From Tigriopus japonicus (taxonomy: Eukaryota; Arthropoda; Copepoda; Harpacticoida; Harpacticidae): 64,000 nucleotides of DNA. The position numbers were made by a program, and so were the translations under genes. The notes under the pieces are model-generated. The model searched no databases. It saw only the letters and a program-made list of their open reading frames with translations, and was not told where the DNA came from. The DNA lies in the NCBI GenBank assembly GCA_010645155.1, contig CM021312.1, positions 5,891,699-5,955,698 of the forward strand. Reading direction: 5' to 3'. How positions within the stretch are numbered: the first letter of the stretch is position 1; every line of letters begins with the position of its first letter. Positions 48,801 through 58,792 of the stretch are shown one piece after another.

Positions 48801-51794
48801 ATGTACCTTTGCCTCCTCCGGACACTAATTTCCCGAGGAATCGAAGGCCTTTCATGAAGAAACCAAGACCAGACCCAGGTACATAATCAAAGAAGGACCT
48901 TGGGCCCTAAGAAATGCTCATTGTTGGATTCATATTTTTGCAGAGTCCTTCAAACCCCGACCTAGGCCTCCATTTGCCACCAATGACGATGGGTTTTCAG
49001 CTAGACCTCCCATTGACAACGAGATTCCGGATTCGGCCAATGTCCAAGCTAATCCGGGTCCTAGAGCGGATGAACCTAGTTCGGTCGCCAATGACAATCC
49101 GCGTGAAACACGACAAGCTCAATTAAATCTAGGTATGTTGCTTGTGATTCAGAAATAACTATGGTAATAAAAACAAAAACAAAAAAATTATTGAATTAAC
49201 CTTCCCTGCATAGGTGGCATTATTGCGTTGGGTGTGTTTGGCGGATTTGTATTCCTTGCCGCCATCATTACGACCATCGTTATCCTCATCCGAAGGTGAG
49301 TCCCTGGTTTCCAGTATTTGACCTTGATTTTTACCTGTTTAAATTCATTATACAACTCCCATTCAAACTACAGAAGATAGGCTATTCCATAAGTTCATTG
49401 CTAAACCATTCAATCATTAATACTCCCTCTGTGCCTGTCCGTTAAACTAAAAAAAATCTTACTGCCTTACCTTTCTTAAAGTTACGGTTATGGGTCGCTT
49501 TCATTAATTGCCTAACTTGTAACATATTTCCTTTGTAAAAAAGAGCTGCTTAAACCGGGGGCAAAAATACTCCATGGTCACTTGACGATTTCTGAGCGGA
49601 AACACCGTCGATGGTAGGTTTCAAGATAACCATTTCGCACGAACCTTGCCTTTCACAGAAAGATGATATTTGTTCAGTGGTCCATTCAAAATTCTAAATC
49701 GTCCAGTGTCCATGTAAAAAAAATGTTCTAAATTACTAAACATAAACCCTAACAATTTCTTTCCAGTCGAAGAGACCTAAGACCCTTGCCCACCCTGCCT
49801 CGCCTCACCCAAACCGATGCCTCCCGTTGGTACACTCTCCTCGCCCTGCCCGATCAGCCCACTTTAGCCCGCCGTGATCTCAATGGCTTCAGGCCTCGAC
49901 GAGCACCAACGGCTGGGGCGTTTTCGGATATGCGAGAGATGCGATCCTCCTCCTCCTCAGATGACACCTTCACCCCCGAAGGCCGTTCTGTAGCCTCCAT
50001 GATGAGGGATTCTTCCTCCCCATCGCCTTTAGGGCGAAGGACCCGATTCTGACAATCGGCCTTGGAAGGCACGGCTGTATTCGGTTGATCCTTCCTTGAA
50101 CCTACTCCTCCTCAGAGAAACCACTACCTATTCATCCAGATCTTGTTTCTAACCTCTCTAGTCAACATTGATGACAATCGCTAACAACTAAAGCCGCTAA
50201 TTGTGATATGGAGGTATTTAGCGCACTCTTAAACCCAAAAGTAGATTTATTTGCGCAAGGTGTTGGGCATTTGGAAAATCTGAACAAAAAGACTAATTCC
50301 GATTCACTTAATCTCACTCCCAAGCATGAGGACCTGGTTTTCGTCTAGAGAGATCTAGAGAACCTGGTTTGGGAATCTATGCATTTGTATCAATTTTCTT
50401 TCAATCTATTTCATTCAATGTGTCACCATTATAGGTAGTAGGCACATGAACCTAATTCGCTCAACACGGCTCTTTTGCGATTCCCAGAACATGTTCAACA
50501 CCAGCACTGAGTCGCGCACGAGTTACGAATCACACTGACGTGATTCGATTCTTGGTTAATCAAGGGAGCAATCTACTACGACGACATGCCGTTGAAGACA
50601 AGATGTATCGGAACGCCCGTTTCCATTTTCTTCTTCGTATTCTTTCTAGATTCGGGCTAATATATTAGTCAAGCAACCCTTACACTTCGTACAGACTCCT
50701 CCTACTACTACTCCTACTTCAGTACTAACGCTCTCTGTCTTCCTTGACCCCCCAAAAATACCTCGCAATAAGCAATGACGATTGATCCCAACGATTAACA
50801 TTCACGTACGTACATCCAAGTCCTCGAAAGAAAGGGCTCAAGAATGTTTCCTTGAAGAACGCCAACGCCATTGGGGACGCGACCGATTCCTTTCTTCCTT
50901 CCTTCTGCTTTGCTTTCACGCTTCAATTTGAACATAATAACTTAGTTTTCTTCGGACATTTTATCTGTCGTATATTTCTTTCATCTTTTCTTGGAACCCT
51001 CCTGTCCTTTCCTCTGATTACTATGCAATGCATGATTAATGGTGCTCTCGGGACTCTGGCATTGGGGGCTCTCAGAAAAAAGTCACCTGACGTAGATGTC
51101 AATGACTTTTTTTTATTTCTCTCAGTGTCAGCGAGTCCATGTCAAGAGCCATTTTTACCGGTCATCTTGGGTGCTAAGACGCAAAGTCGCCTATCCTCCT
51201 GAAATTTATCTTTTCAGAGCTAGGAATGGTTTTCATTCCCCGGCTTCGAGTCTAGGGCGTGAGGGTACGCCCACAGACACTCTTCATAACACCTCCTCGT
51301 CGTGTGACGCCAGCTCGTCCAGTGCAGAGTCAGATTCCACCCGCACCACGGGCCCTTTTGGCGGAAATCTGTTTTATCGGCGCGCTTGGGACGATCTGGC
51401 GGAAACAACGGCCGGAGGAGCTCCTCGTGCTTCTTCAACCACACCAACACCACAACCACACTCAAAAACACGACATACACGTTGTTCTAATGGGGATCGC
51501 AAAACGGCCGCCGATGGTGCGGTCCACCCGCACCCGCACAAAGGGGCGGGTCGACCTGCCCCCAACAAGACTAACCCGAAACGTTTCCTTCTTGATGATA
51601 GGAAAGACCCCCTGGACCAACACTCGTCTTCGAGTTCATTCCGGACCCGTTTGGAACCGCATGATGGGGATCGGGATGCCTCCGAAATGGTGGTGAGTTC
51701 CTATGCCAAACCAGAAAAACGCCATCACCACCACCATCATCATCACCGACACAAGCATCGCAGCCGTCGAGATGGAGAGCAAGGGCACGATTAG
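39873..51794 (+). CDS. fw: Furrowed-like C-type lectin/sushi cell-surface receptor
   Basis: Thirteen exons join in phase: 39873-39993, 44256-44453, 46387-46599, 46743-46910, 46980-47143, 47316-47417, 47571-47778, 47845-48021, 48092-48338, 48631-48878, 48944-49132, 49214-49295 and a last exon, either 49767-50052 (800 aa) or 51218-51794 (897 aa). In order the protein has a signal sequence (hydrophobic IGFVLLLSILS), CCP/sushi 1 (residues 45-106), an FTP/fucolectin-like domain (about 108-245; VRVGNN, LPCNPPMPGAFVSV), a C-type lectin domain (about 255-391), sushi 2-4 (395-565), a Pro-rich stalk, and one transmembrane helix (about 680-704). This matches Drosophila Furrowed, a selectin-like adhesion protein in planar cell polarity and eye/bristle development. 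The fly protein, from memory, has more sushi modules. In the lectin domain the EPN/QPD motif is replaced by NLPGGNDD and WND by WSD. Confidence 0.88.
42161..42505 (+). repeat. Three-copy tandem repeat in Furrowed intron 1
   Basis: Three diverged copies begin at about 42161, 42270 and 42387, so the unit is 109-117 bp. Each carries TTCAAA, GATGAAACA or TATGAAACA, AATTTCGCAT, TATAAAGGTCATGTT, TTAAGGTACGTC and ATTCGGTGTTATTC. The second and third copies have an extra TTTCATG/ATCATG insertion. No open frame spans the array. The rest of intron 1 (39994-44255) has a (CCAA)n run at 41588-41609 and no recognised exon. Confidence 0.8.
44580..45197 (-). other. Long unassigned ORF in Furrowed intron 2
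   Basis: A 205-codon minus-strand frame, with overlapping shorter open frames on the other strand, lies in the intron 44454-46386. It is long for AT-rich intron DNA. The translation has no signal peptide, repeat, domain motif or family resemblance that I recognise, and no convincing splice partner. It is probably chance openness, though a decayed element cannot be excluded. Confidence 0.2.
49767..50052 (+). CDS. Furrowed alternative last exon A (Ser/Arg-rich tail)
   Basis: The acceptor TTTCTTTCCAG precedes 49767. The preceding transmembrane exon ends in phase 2 (CGA AG), and this exon supplies the missing base to give Ser. It encodes 94 cytoplasmic residues ending at TGA 50050-50052. The tail is rich in Arg, Pro and Ser (RRDLRPLPTLPRLTQTD, REMRSSSSSDDTF), suggesting phosphorylation sites. 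No AATAAA was found nearby. Confidence 0.65.
51218..51794 (+). CDS. Furrowed alternative last exon B (His-rich tail)
   Basis: The acceptor ATCTTTTCAG precedes 51218, and the exon also restores phase after the transmembrane exon (AG + A gives Arg). It encodes 191 cytoplasmic residues, with NLFYRRAWDDLAE, a Ser/Thr/Pro-rich middle and a His run near the end (HHHHHHHHRHKHRSRRD). The stop is TAG 51792-51794 with AATAAA at 51801-51806. Intervening DNA 50053-51217 shows no further exon. Confidence 0.7.
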
Positions 51795-52012
51795 ACGGAA
51801 AATAAATGCATGTCCTGCGGTTATCTTTGTTCTCTGTCTTCCTTTCATTCGATTCAAAACCGTCTTTGTTTCCGTCGAAATTGGCTCGAAAATTATTTGC
51901 CTTGATGTATTTAAATATATTGTTCATACTGCCATAATTGCCTAACTAAATGATGAAAATAAGAGTATCAATACCAAGTATGATGGATGTTCTTGAGTGT
52001 CTGTTTATTGTT

Positions 52013-55000
52013 CTAGTGTTTCTTGGCGGCAGCAGCGGCGGCAGCTTGAGCCGCTTTTTTAGCGCGAATCAATTCGGCTAATTCCTTGTAACGCTTCATA
52101 CAATCTTTCTTACTTCGATTGGGCAGACAAGCAGATATCTTCTCCCACCGCTCACTACCCATACTGGACGGATAGGTCTTCAAAGCTTGTTCCAAAAGTT
52201 GTTGCTCTTCTGGCGACCACGGTGCCACATTTAAGCCTTGGGCCTCGGCAGCACTCTCGGTTCGAGTTGAGGCCTCACTTTCCACCTAAAAACAAATTAA
52301 ATTGAGGTTGGAACAGGTTCTTTAGTATTAAAACTGGTTTCTTCTAGCTCTTACTTTGACATCCCGTTTCTTTTGCTTCTCCAAATTCTCATAAGCATTA
52401 CGATTGGTCTCTTCCTTGAGGTTGTTAGTATGAAAGTCGCCATGCTGCATTTCTTTGGCTCGATTGAGCACCTCTTTGGCGTTGCGTTGCGTTTCCGGAG
52501 TTTTTGTATGTTGATTGATAAAACTAGCCACCACTTCCCAACGTTGGTTAGTGCCTGAAAATCGAATGAAGTTGTTGATTGTATGGGTCGTAAAGAAGGT
52601 AACAGAGTTTAATGGACTCACCGGCAGGGAATAAGTTGACAGCTTTGATGAGTAAATTCAATTCGTCAGTGCTCCATTCTTTGCTTGAGCTACTGGACTT
52701 TTCAGAGCCACCTCCTTTGGCAGCATTCTCCATCATTTCGTATTTCTCTATGTCTGACTTGTAATTGAGCTCGTCAATTTGATTCAACAGAATGGCTCGA
52801 CATTTGGGTACATCTACGGAGCAAACGGGAGAGAATTTGAAATAAAAAATCCTTTTGTGTCCAAGGGCGTTCTCCAAAATGAAAATCTGGTGGCTAATCT
52901 ACAAAATCTATGGCTTGGCGGACGGACTTGATTTTCCTGGTGGTGGAGTTTCTTAGTTTTTCAATCATTCGATGTTATACAGATAAATTCATTTCAAGTT
53001 TTTCAATCTCAAATTTTAAGAAACGCTTTTCAAGTTAAAAAATATAGTCAAAGCTGGATGTGTATTTTGTTAAGTGGTAAAAGTATGTATTTGTCAAAAG
53101 TTATTCTAATTAATGATCTTATTATATCCAAAGTTGACTATGTCTATCAAAACTAAAATTGAGGTGATTTTTAAATTTGCCAAATCATTTATATCAATGT
53201 CGTTGAATTTATTACCCACGAAATAGACTAAGAACATTTGAAAGCCTCAAGTAACAAGTTAAACTTACCGGGTTTTTAGTAAAAAAAAATAATAAATCCA
53301 TCCATCCATCAGGATAGTTTATCTCAAAAAATTTAAGCTTAATTTACTCTTAGAAGAGTGTATTGAATTAGTTCCATCTTGTTCCTTGGTCCCAGATATT
53401 ACCTCAGGTGATCGGGAATGACACATCGATTCTAAAATTCATTTTAAAATTGTATCTTTACCTTGTCCCGACAATTTCTCAATCAGGTTGGCCAATTGTG
53501 GGGCCGTGAAGATCTCACAGAATCGATCGACCTCGGCCATAAGCATCACTCGCTCGGAATCACTCTCGGTGAAAAAGTTCTGCTCTTTGCACATGGCTCT
53601 CAATTTCTTGCGCTCTTTCTTGAGAGCGTTCTTCTTCAGCTCTCTTTCCTTCTTGGCTTGTTCCTGTTTGAGTTTTTCTTCAGCCGCTCGCTTTTCATTG
53701 GCGAGACGCTCCTCTTCCAAAGCTGCCAACCGGACACGTTCCTCTTCTTCACGTCGAGCCTTGATGGCATCTTGCTTGGCCTTCTTCTTATCCAACTTGA
53801 CCTGGCGATCTTGTTCCATAAACCTGGAGATCACGGTCAGTTTTAAGCATTGCGTTGATTCATTACAAATCAATGAAGTCTGAAAGGATTATCTTACCGT
53901 TGGATTCGGGGATCAGCGTTGTAGGCATTGTCGACCAGCTTCCGAATGCGTTTCATCTCTTCCTTTTTCCGTTCAGCTCTCTGAACTTTATTGTTCTTCT
54001 CGATCCATCGACGTTCATCTCGATCTGATCCCTTTTCTTTGTCTTCTTCGTCCATGTAAGAAAACTCCCGCCAAGATTCGAACTCATACCAAAACCGGTA
54101 AAATCTAAAATACAAAGTTGTCATGATGAAATTTAACCCAACTCTCGTTTTGTTTTGACGCAAACTGGACTTACTTGTCGACTTTTTCACGGGGCGTTTC
54201 ATCATCACCGAGTTTGGGCACGTGTTTCCGGAGGGACCAACGGGAATTCCGCTCAAAAGCGGGCCCAAATAGCTCGTAGAAATCCGTGTTGGGACTCTTT
54301 CTGGCATCGGGTACGGAATCATCAAAGGTGGGATCGACAGAATCGAAAGCGCGACGTTTCACGGGATGACTGAGAATCTCGGCCGCTTTGGTGATGCACG
54401 TGAAGTAGTCATCATCGTCTCGGATCTCTTCACCGGCAGCACGTCGTTTATCGGGGTGATGTTTCAAAACCTTAGCTCTGAAAAGAGATCCAACATTGAA
54501 ATTAACTACCCCAAAAGGAATTTTACTTTCTCGCCATTATCCATGAAACACCCATATCCATGGGTGTTCCATGAAGGAATATTCTCGCTCCTTGCCACTT
54601 TTTAGCTGCCAATGGTATATATCGGTAGTTATTTCCATTGAAAGATGGTTCAACGCTAAATTTTGACTTCTAAGAGTTTTGGAGGGTGGCAGTCGGCCGG
54701 GATCGAACCCCAACTATCCGCAGGACAAGTTGACGCAGCACGCACTACGTCATGCCTCACCCTTATAAATGGGTAGCATGTACACTACCCGAACCGAGAA
54801 TCAAATCAATCTTTTTTTTGATCCATCAGTTTAAAAAGCTTTCGAAAGACTTAAGCCTGCCCACCGCGGCAAAATAATCCGTTTTTTTTTTATTTTTACT
54901 TAAAACACTTGCCAGTCCTGCAGGCTATAGGTGTGGTAAGCAAATAGCAAATCATACTGCAGTCAAATTTTACATGTGTGGGTCAATCATAGCGATGTAA

Positions 55001-56012
55001 GTGCCCGGCCGGTTACTTTATTTAATGAAGCTTATTAAATGAATCACGTATAAGCCGCTGGCTTTCACGTGAAGAAGCTTCGAAACTTCCCGTTTGATAT
55101 TAGTAACATTAGCAAACACGTGATGCTTCCGAAGTTGACGATGCTTTTCCATGGGCTTTATCTAGAACCGCTCTGAAAACCTGAGTGGAATCAAGATGCA
55201 AACTTTATCCGAGCAAGGTTTTCTTGACCCCATCATCTTCATCAATTATTCCCATTCGGACGTTTAGACAGCTTTGTTTAATAATACTTTTTGACAGAAT
55301 TCGTACTGAGTATTGCGCGGAACAATTAAATCTTCTGTTCAGCCAGAGGAAAGGAAGAAGCAAATCCGTTAGTGTTAAGGTCAATCTGAGATTGGCTTTA
55401 AAACTCGTTTGAAACGTAAATCTTGCGTGCTACCGGCAAACAAACAGCTGGCTTAAACGTCGGAATAGCGGAAAAGATCGCTCGAGACCGATTGGACCCT
55501 TCAAACACGCTCTCACTTCCATCCAATTTGGCTCTAATCTCCTCTCAAGGAGGATTCCTTCAATTTGCCGGGTTTCTTCCCGCGTTTGTTCTTCATCTTA
55601 CCGATGGGCTTTCTTGATTTGTTCGTCGGTGGCTTTGATCCGAAGCTGACTCAATCCCAAGACTTTGTAGTGATCCTGATCCTTGATCTCTTTGGGATCC
55701 AAGCTGCGCAAATAGTTCAGGTCATCCTCAAACTCCACTTCCACTTCTTCTTCCGGACTCGAATCCGAATCCGACTCGGACGAATCCGAAGCGAAGCCCG
55801 AAGTGGAGAATCCCCTGGGCGCGTGCAAACGATCCCAATGCGACAAAAACCAACGGCCCACGGGCTCAACCTAGAATTTCAAATCGACCCATCAAATACG
55901 GGGAAGGAATGGGGGACGCTATGGGATAGGATAAATGTACCTCTAAATGAGTGAGGAACTCCTGGGGCAAACGAAATCCGTGCTCCGAATGTTGCAAAGG
56001 AGCGGAAACCAT
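52013..56012 (-). CDS. DNAJC2: DNAJC2 / ZRF1 / MPP11 ribosome-associated J protein
   Basis: Eight minus-strand exons join in phase: 56012-55941, 55870-55602, 54477-54175, 54104-53898, 53823-53462, 52813-52622, 52554-52355 and 52285-52013. They encode 625 residues, against about 621 in human. The order is an N-terminal segment, acidic stretch, J domain ([12 protein letters not shown] at 121-124 across the second intron), zuotin homology region ([30 protein letters not shown]), long charged helix ([20 protein letters not shown]), SANT1 ([29 protein letters not shown]) and SANT2 ([37 protein letters not shown]). Known members act with an Hsp70 at the ribosome tunnel and also bind ubiquitinated H2A in chromatin. 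AATAAA (minus) overlaps the end at 52009-52004. It converges on Furrowed with a 218-bp spacer. Confidence 0.95.
54686..54772 (-). mobile_element. tRNA-derived SINE-like sequence
   Basis: On the minus strand there is a pol III B box (GGTTCGATCCC) and an A-box-like GACGTAGTGCGTGC about 40 bases earlier. The ends (GGGTGAG and GCCACCC) could pair at five of seven positions, like a worn acceptor stem. It sits in the 1.1-kb second intron of DNAJC2. The anticodon arm is not clean, so a functional tRNA is unlikely. Confidence 0.5.
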
Positions 56013-57164
56013 GGTGAAGAGAAGGAGGAAAGTGGTCCAAATTCTAACTCGTGTTGTTGTTGTTAGGGAAGCTTTCAGCGGACAAACAAACCACGCTGAG
56101 TTCTGTTTCGCTCGGATACTTTCAGCGCTGCCAAAATGAAACGCGTTACAAGCCGTTGAAACACCGCTAGATATTGGTATTTGATGGTCTTATTTTAAAA
56201 AGTAGGAGAGGGGTTTTATTTTTTCTATTTTTGGCCGAAAATGTTGGTTTTAATATCACTTTCAAGGCTTTTCACTTCTGGTTTCTGTTACGGTTGTCCG
56301 GTTGATTTAAAAATGGCAGTGTGTATTCCTAATTGGGGTTACTGATATGTTTGAGCGTTTCAGCTGAAATTCACCAACAAAGTTGGCAGGGTGGCTGGCT
56401 CCAGAAGAAACGCGTTGGCCTTCGAAAAATATATTATTATTTTTATTATTTAACATATCGTTTCGATAAAATAAGAGGATTTTTTTGTTGTTTGGAATTA
56501 TTCGGTATTCGTGGTTGAAATATTTCGAGTGCTTTTGGCTCGCTTTGGCTTTATGGTCAGTTGACTTTTGCTATTATCGAGATAGTGTTTCTGATTACGG
56601 AATTTCCATTACAAATAATATCAGGATGATGATTATAGTGGCCGGAAATATCTAAAAATTGAAGGTCAAACACTTGCATACTATTCAAATAAATAACATA
56701 TACTTGAGCATCAAAATAACACGCAAATATTAAAAAAAAATATTCAAACTTTTTTGGAAAACATGTAAGTAAAACTATTAGGAAAAATAATGTATTGCTT
56801 AACTTTAGGAAACATAATGAAAACATTTTTGGGAAGTGGATTGGTATTGGGTTCAAAATTTTCATTGAGGTTCTTGAAGGATCTGATATTTTTCAAAAGA
56901 ACGTTCTTTCAAATAAAGACTATCAAGGTCCTAAGTTGTCAAAAATAAACTCATTTTTAACCAAAAATCTGACTTCGTTCCAAAAAAATACATGTAATAT
57001 ATATCAAATATGTACTAAAATCATAAACGTGCATGAAACAATTTTTCCGTTGGTTGCGGATTTTCCATTACCATTACAAGGAATGCGATTCCCTGAAAAA
57101 AGAAAATCGTTAATATAATTTATGCAATTAAAATTTAAATGAAATTTGGTCTACCTACGAGTTA
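56013..57164. other. Intergenic upstream of DNAJC2, AT-rich
   Basis: The DNAJC2 promoter side. CAGGGTGGCTGGC at about 56388 resembles a hAT-like terminus, but no partner end was found. The 107-codon ORF at 56795-57118 is low-complexity and unconvincing. Confidence 0.35.
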
Positions 57165-57475
57165 CTGTTGGCAGATCTGTACAACCCCAGAATAGTGGGT
57201 TGATGAAGAAAAGCTATGGAAATTTTCCTAACCCAAGGATGGCTCAAGCCAGGATAACTTTCAAAATACACACTGGGTCCGATTAGTATAATGAAAATTC
57301 AACGGAACAATATATTTGTTGCAAAAACCTTACATTTTAGTACAATGATCGGACCCAGTGTGTATTTTTGAAATTCGTCCTGACGTACAGTGGTTCCTGC
57401 CTAATCCTACCTTTAAAGCTGTTAGGGGTCAGCTCCTACATATTCCCGACGAAGACTAATGGGCTTCATTGTAAA
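57165..57475 (-). pseudogene. Decayed LINE RT tail split by a MITE
   Basis: On the minus strand the outer parts match the 22523-22648 fragment: GGGAATATGTAGGAGCT on one side and GGGTTGTACAGATCTGCCAA on the other. The frame is broken by stops (for example after GGAGCTGACCCC). A small inverted-repeat element at 57259-57373 lies between the two halves. Confidence 0.6.
57259..57373. mobile_element. 115-bp MITE
   Basis: Terminal inverted repeats of about 25 bp bound a 115-bp element. The left end contains AATACACACTGGGTCCGAT and the right end has its reverse complement, with one extra A in the A/T run. It has no coding capacity and is inserted in a decayed LINE fragment. 57480-58239 beyond it is AT-rich. 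Around 57990-58215 there are several GCATTTTT motifs like those at the right end of the hAT-like element (1200-1300). Confidence 0.65.
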
Positions 57476-58239
57476 AAATGGAGATTTTCTTAAATTTTGG
57501 AAGAAATTGTCCAAAAATTCAAATTTTCCTTTAAGTGGAAAATATATTCTTGATATTCATTGTATATTTTCCTCTGCTTTAGTTATGCTGTAACAAAAAT
57601 GCGTGGAATTCAAATTTTTTAAAGATGTATATTGAAACTATGTTTTGCATTTGTCGTGTTACACCATAGATATCAAAATTGAGGTAGTTATTCTTTCAAG
57701 GGTACAAGATCTTATGGCTTTGGAATACCATGTAGCCAGACATGTACAGATATTCCTGCAAAATACATTTGAAGATTACGTTTAAAAAAAACATGTGATG
57801 TATGCCCAAACATTTTGAATATTTGCCATTTCTTCATGAACTTTTTTATGAATTGTTTTCGGTACAAATTTTGAGTTGGATGACATTGTTTTTAAACGTA
57901 TCTCTATTTTAATAATTTAAAAGTCAAGAAACTCTGAAAATCTCAATTGAAAAATAGATCAATCAAAAGTTGCGTTTTATCTCTTTTAAGCAGATAGCTT
58001 GGGCATTTACATCCAAATTTGGGATTTTGGACATCTTTTGAGCATCTTTTTTACATTTTTGTCATTTCAATGCAATTTTTGGCTTTCTATTAGCATTTTT
58101 GGAATTTTAGTAGCATTTGTTGCCAAAACATGTTCTTTTTTTTATTTACACATAATTCATAGCTCGAGAAGTTTGCAGTAAGACTTGCTCCTTGTCGTCT
58201 CTAAGCATTTTTTGCAAGAGCGTAAAGTAGTGATGAACT

Positions 58240-58555
58240 ACCTATGATGAACCAAAAGGGCCCTTAATCAAAACCGAAAGCTTAGGCCGAAACAGGCCCA
58301 ACCAAAATCGAAACCAAAACCGAGCCCCAAAGCATCAAACTAAATGACGATTTGTATCCATATTTCATTTTTTTGTACTCCTCGAGTGTTTCAAAGTTCG
58401 GCAATCGCATATTTTGAAACAAAAATCGATTTTTTTTTTTTTTTTTTTGCATTGCATTTTTTTAATCATTTTCATAGCTTTCGGGACCAAAAAATCTTCG
58501 ATTTTGCAATCAAACTCCATTCTTTTTGGAGCTTGTCTGCTTTCTGTTTCGATAG
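58240..58555. repeat. Dispersed repeat related to 3541-3740
   Basis: It begins with CCGAAA-rich sequence (AAAACCGAAAGCTTAGGCCG) and ends in a stretch that aligns with 3690-3740. It contains an 18-base T run near 58432-58449. A third related piece with CCGAAAGAGGCC is at 59530-59590. Confidence 0.45.
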
Positions 58556-58792
58556 GTAATACTGAAACCGAAATCAAAATTTCAGCGCTTTTTGGCCATC
58601 ACAAATGCGAAGGGTTATTTATTTTTAATGTTATACAGTGCATTGGCCCCCAAAAACACTTTGTTTCTGGGCACTTAATCTGCGGTTCTTTTTTAGGGGT
58701 TCAGTTCACATTCAGATAAGAGTCAATGCATGATTCTGAAATGTATGTTTCGTTCATTCGAACACTTTTGTGAAAGGTCAACAACATACATC

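Noticed and set aside
53463..53883. Two 127-131 codon plus-strand ORFs
   Set aside because: They are antisense to a DNAJC2 exon encoding a charged helix with family-conserved sequence. Low stop density there is a by-product of that codon usage.
54686..54772. Functional tRNA gene
   Set aside because: The acceptor stem pairs only partly and the anticodon arm is not clean. A SINE remnant fits better.
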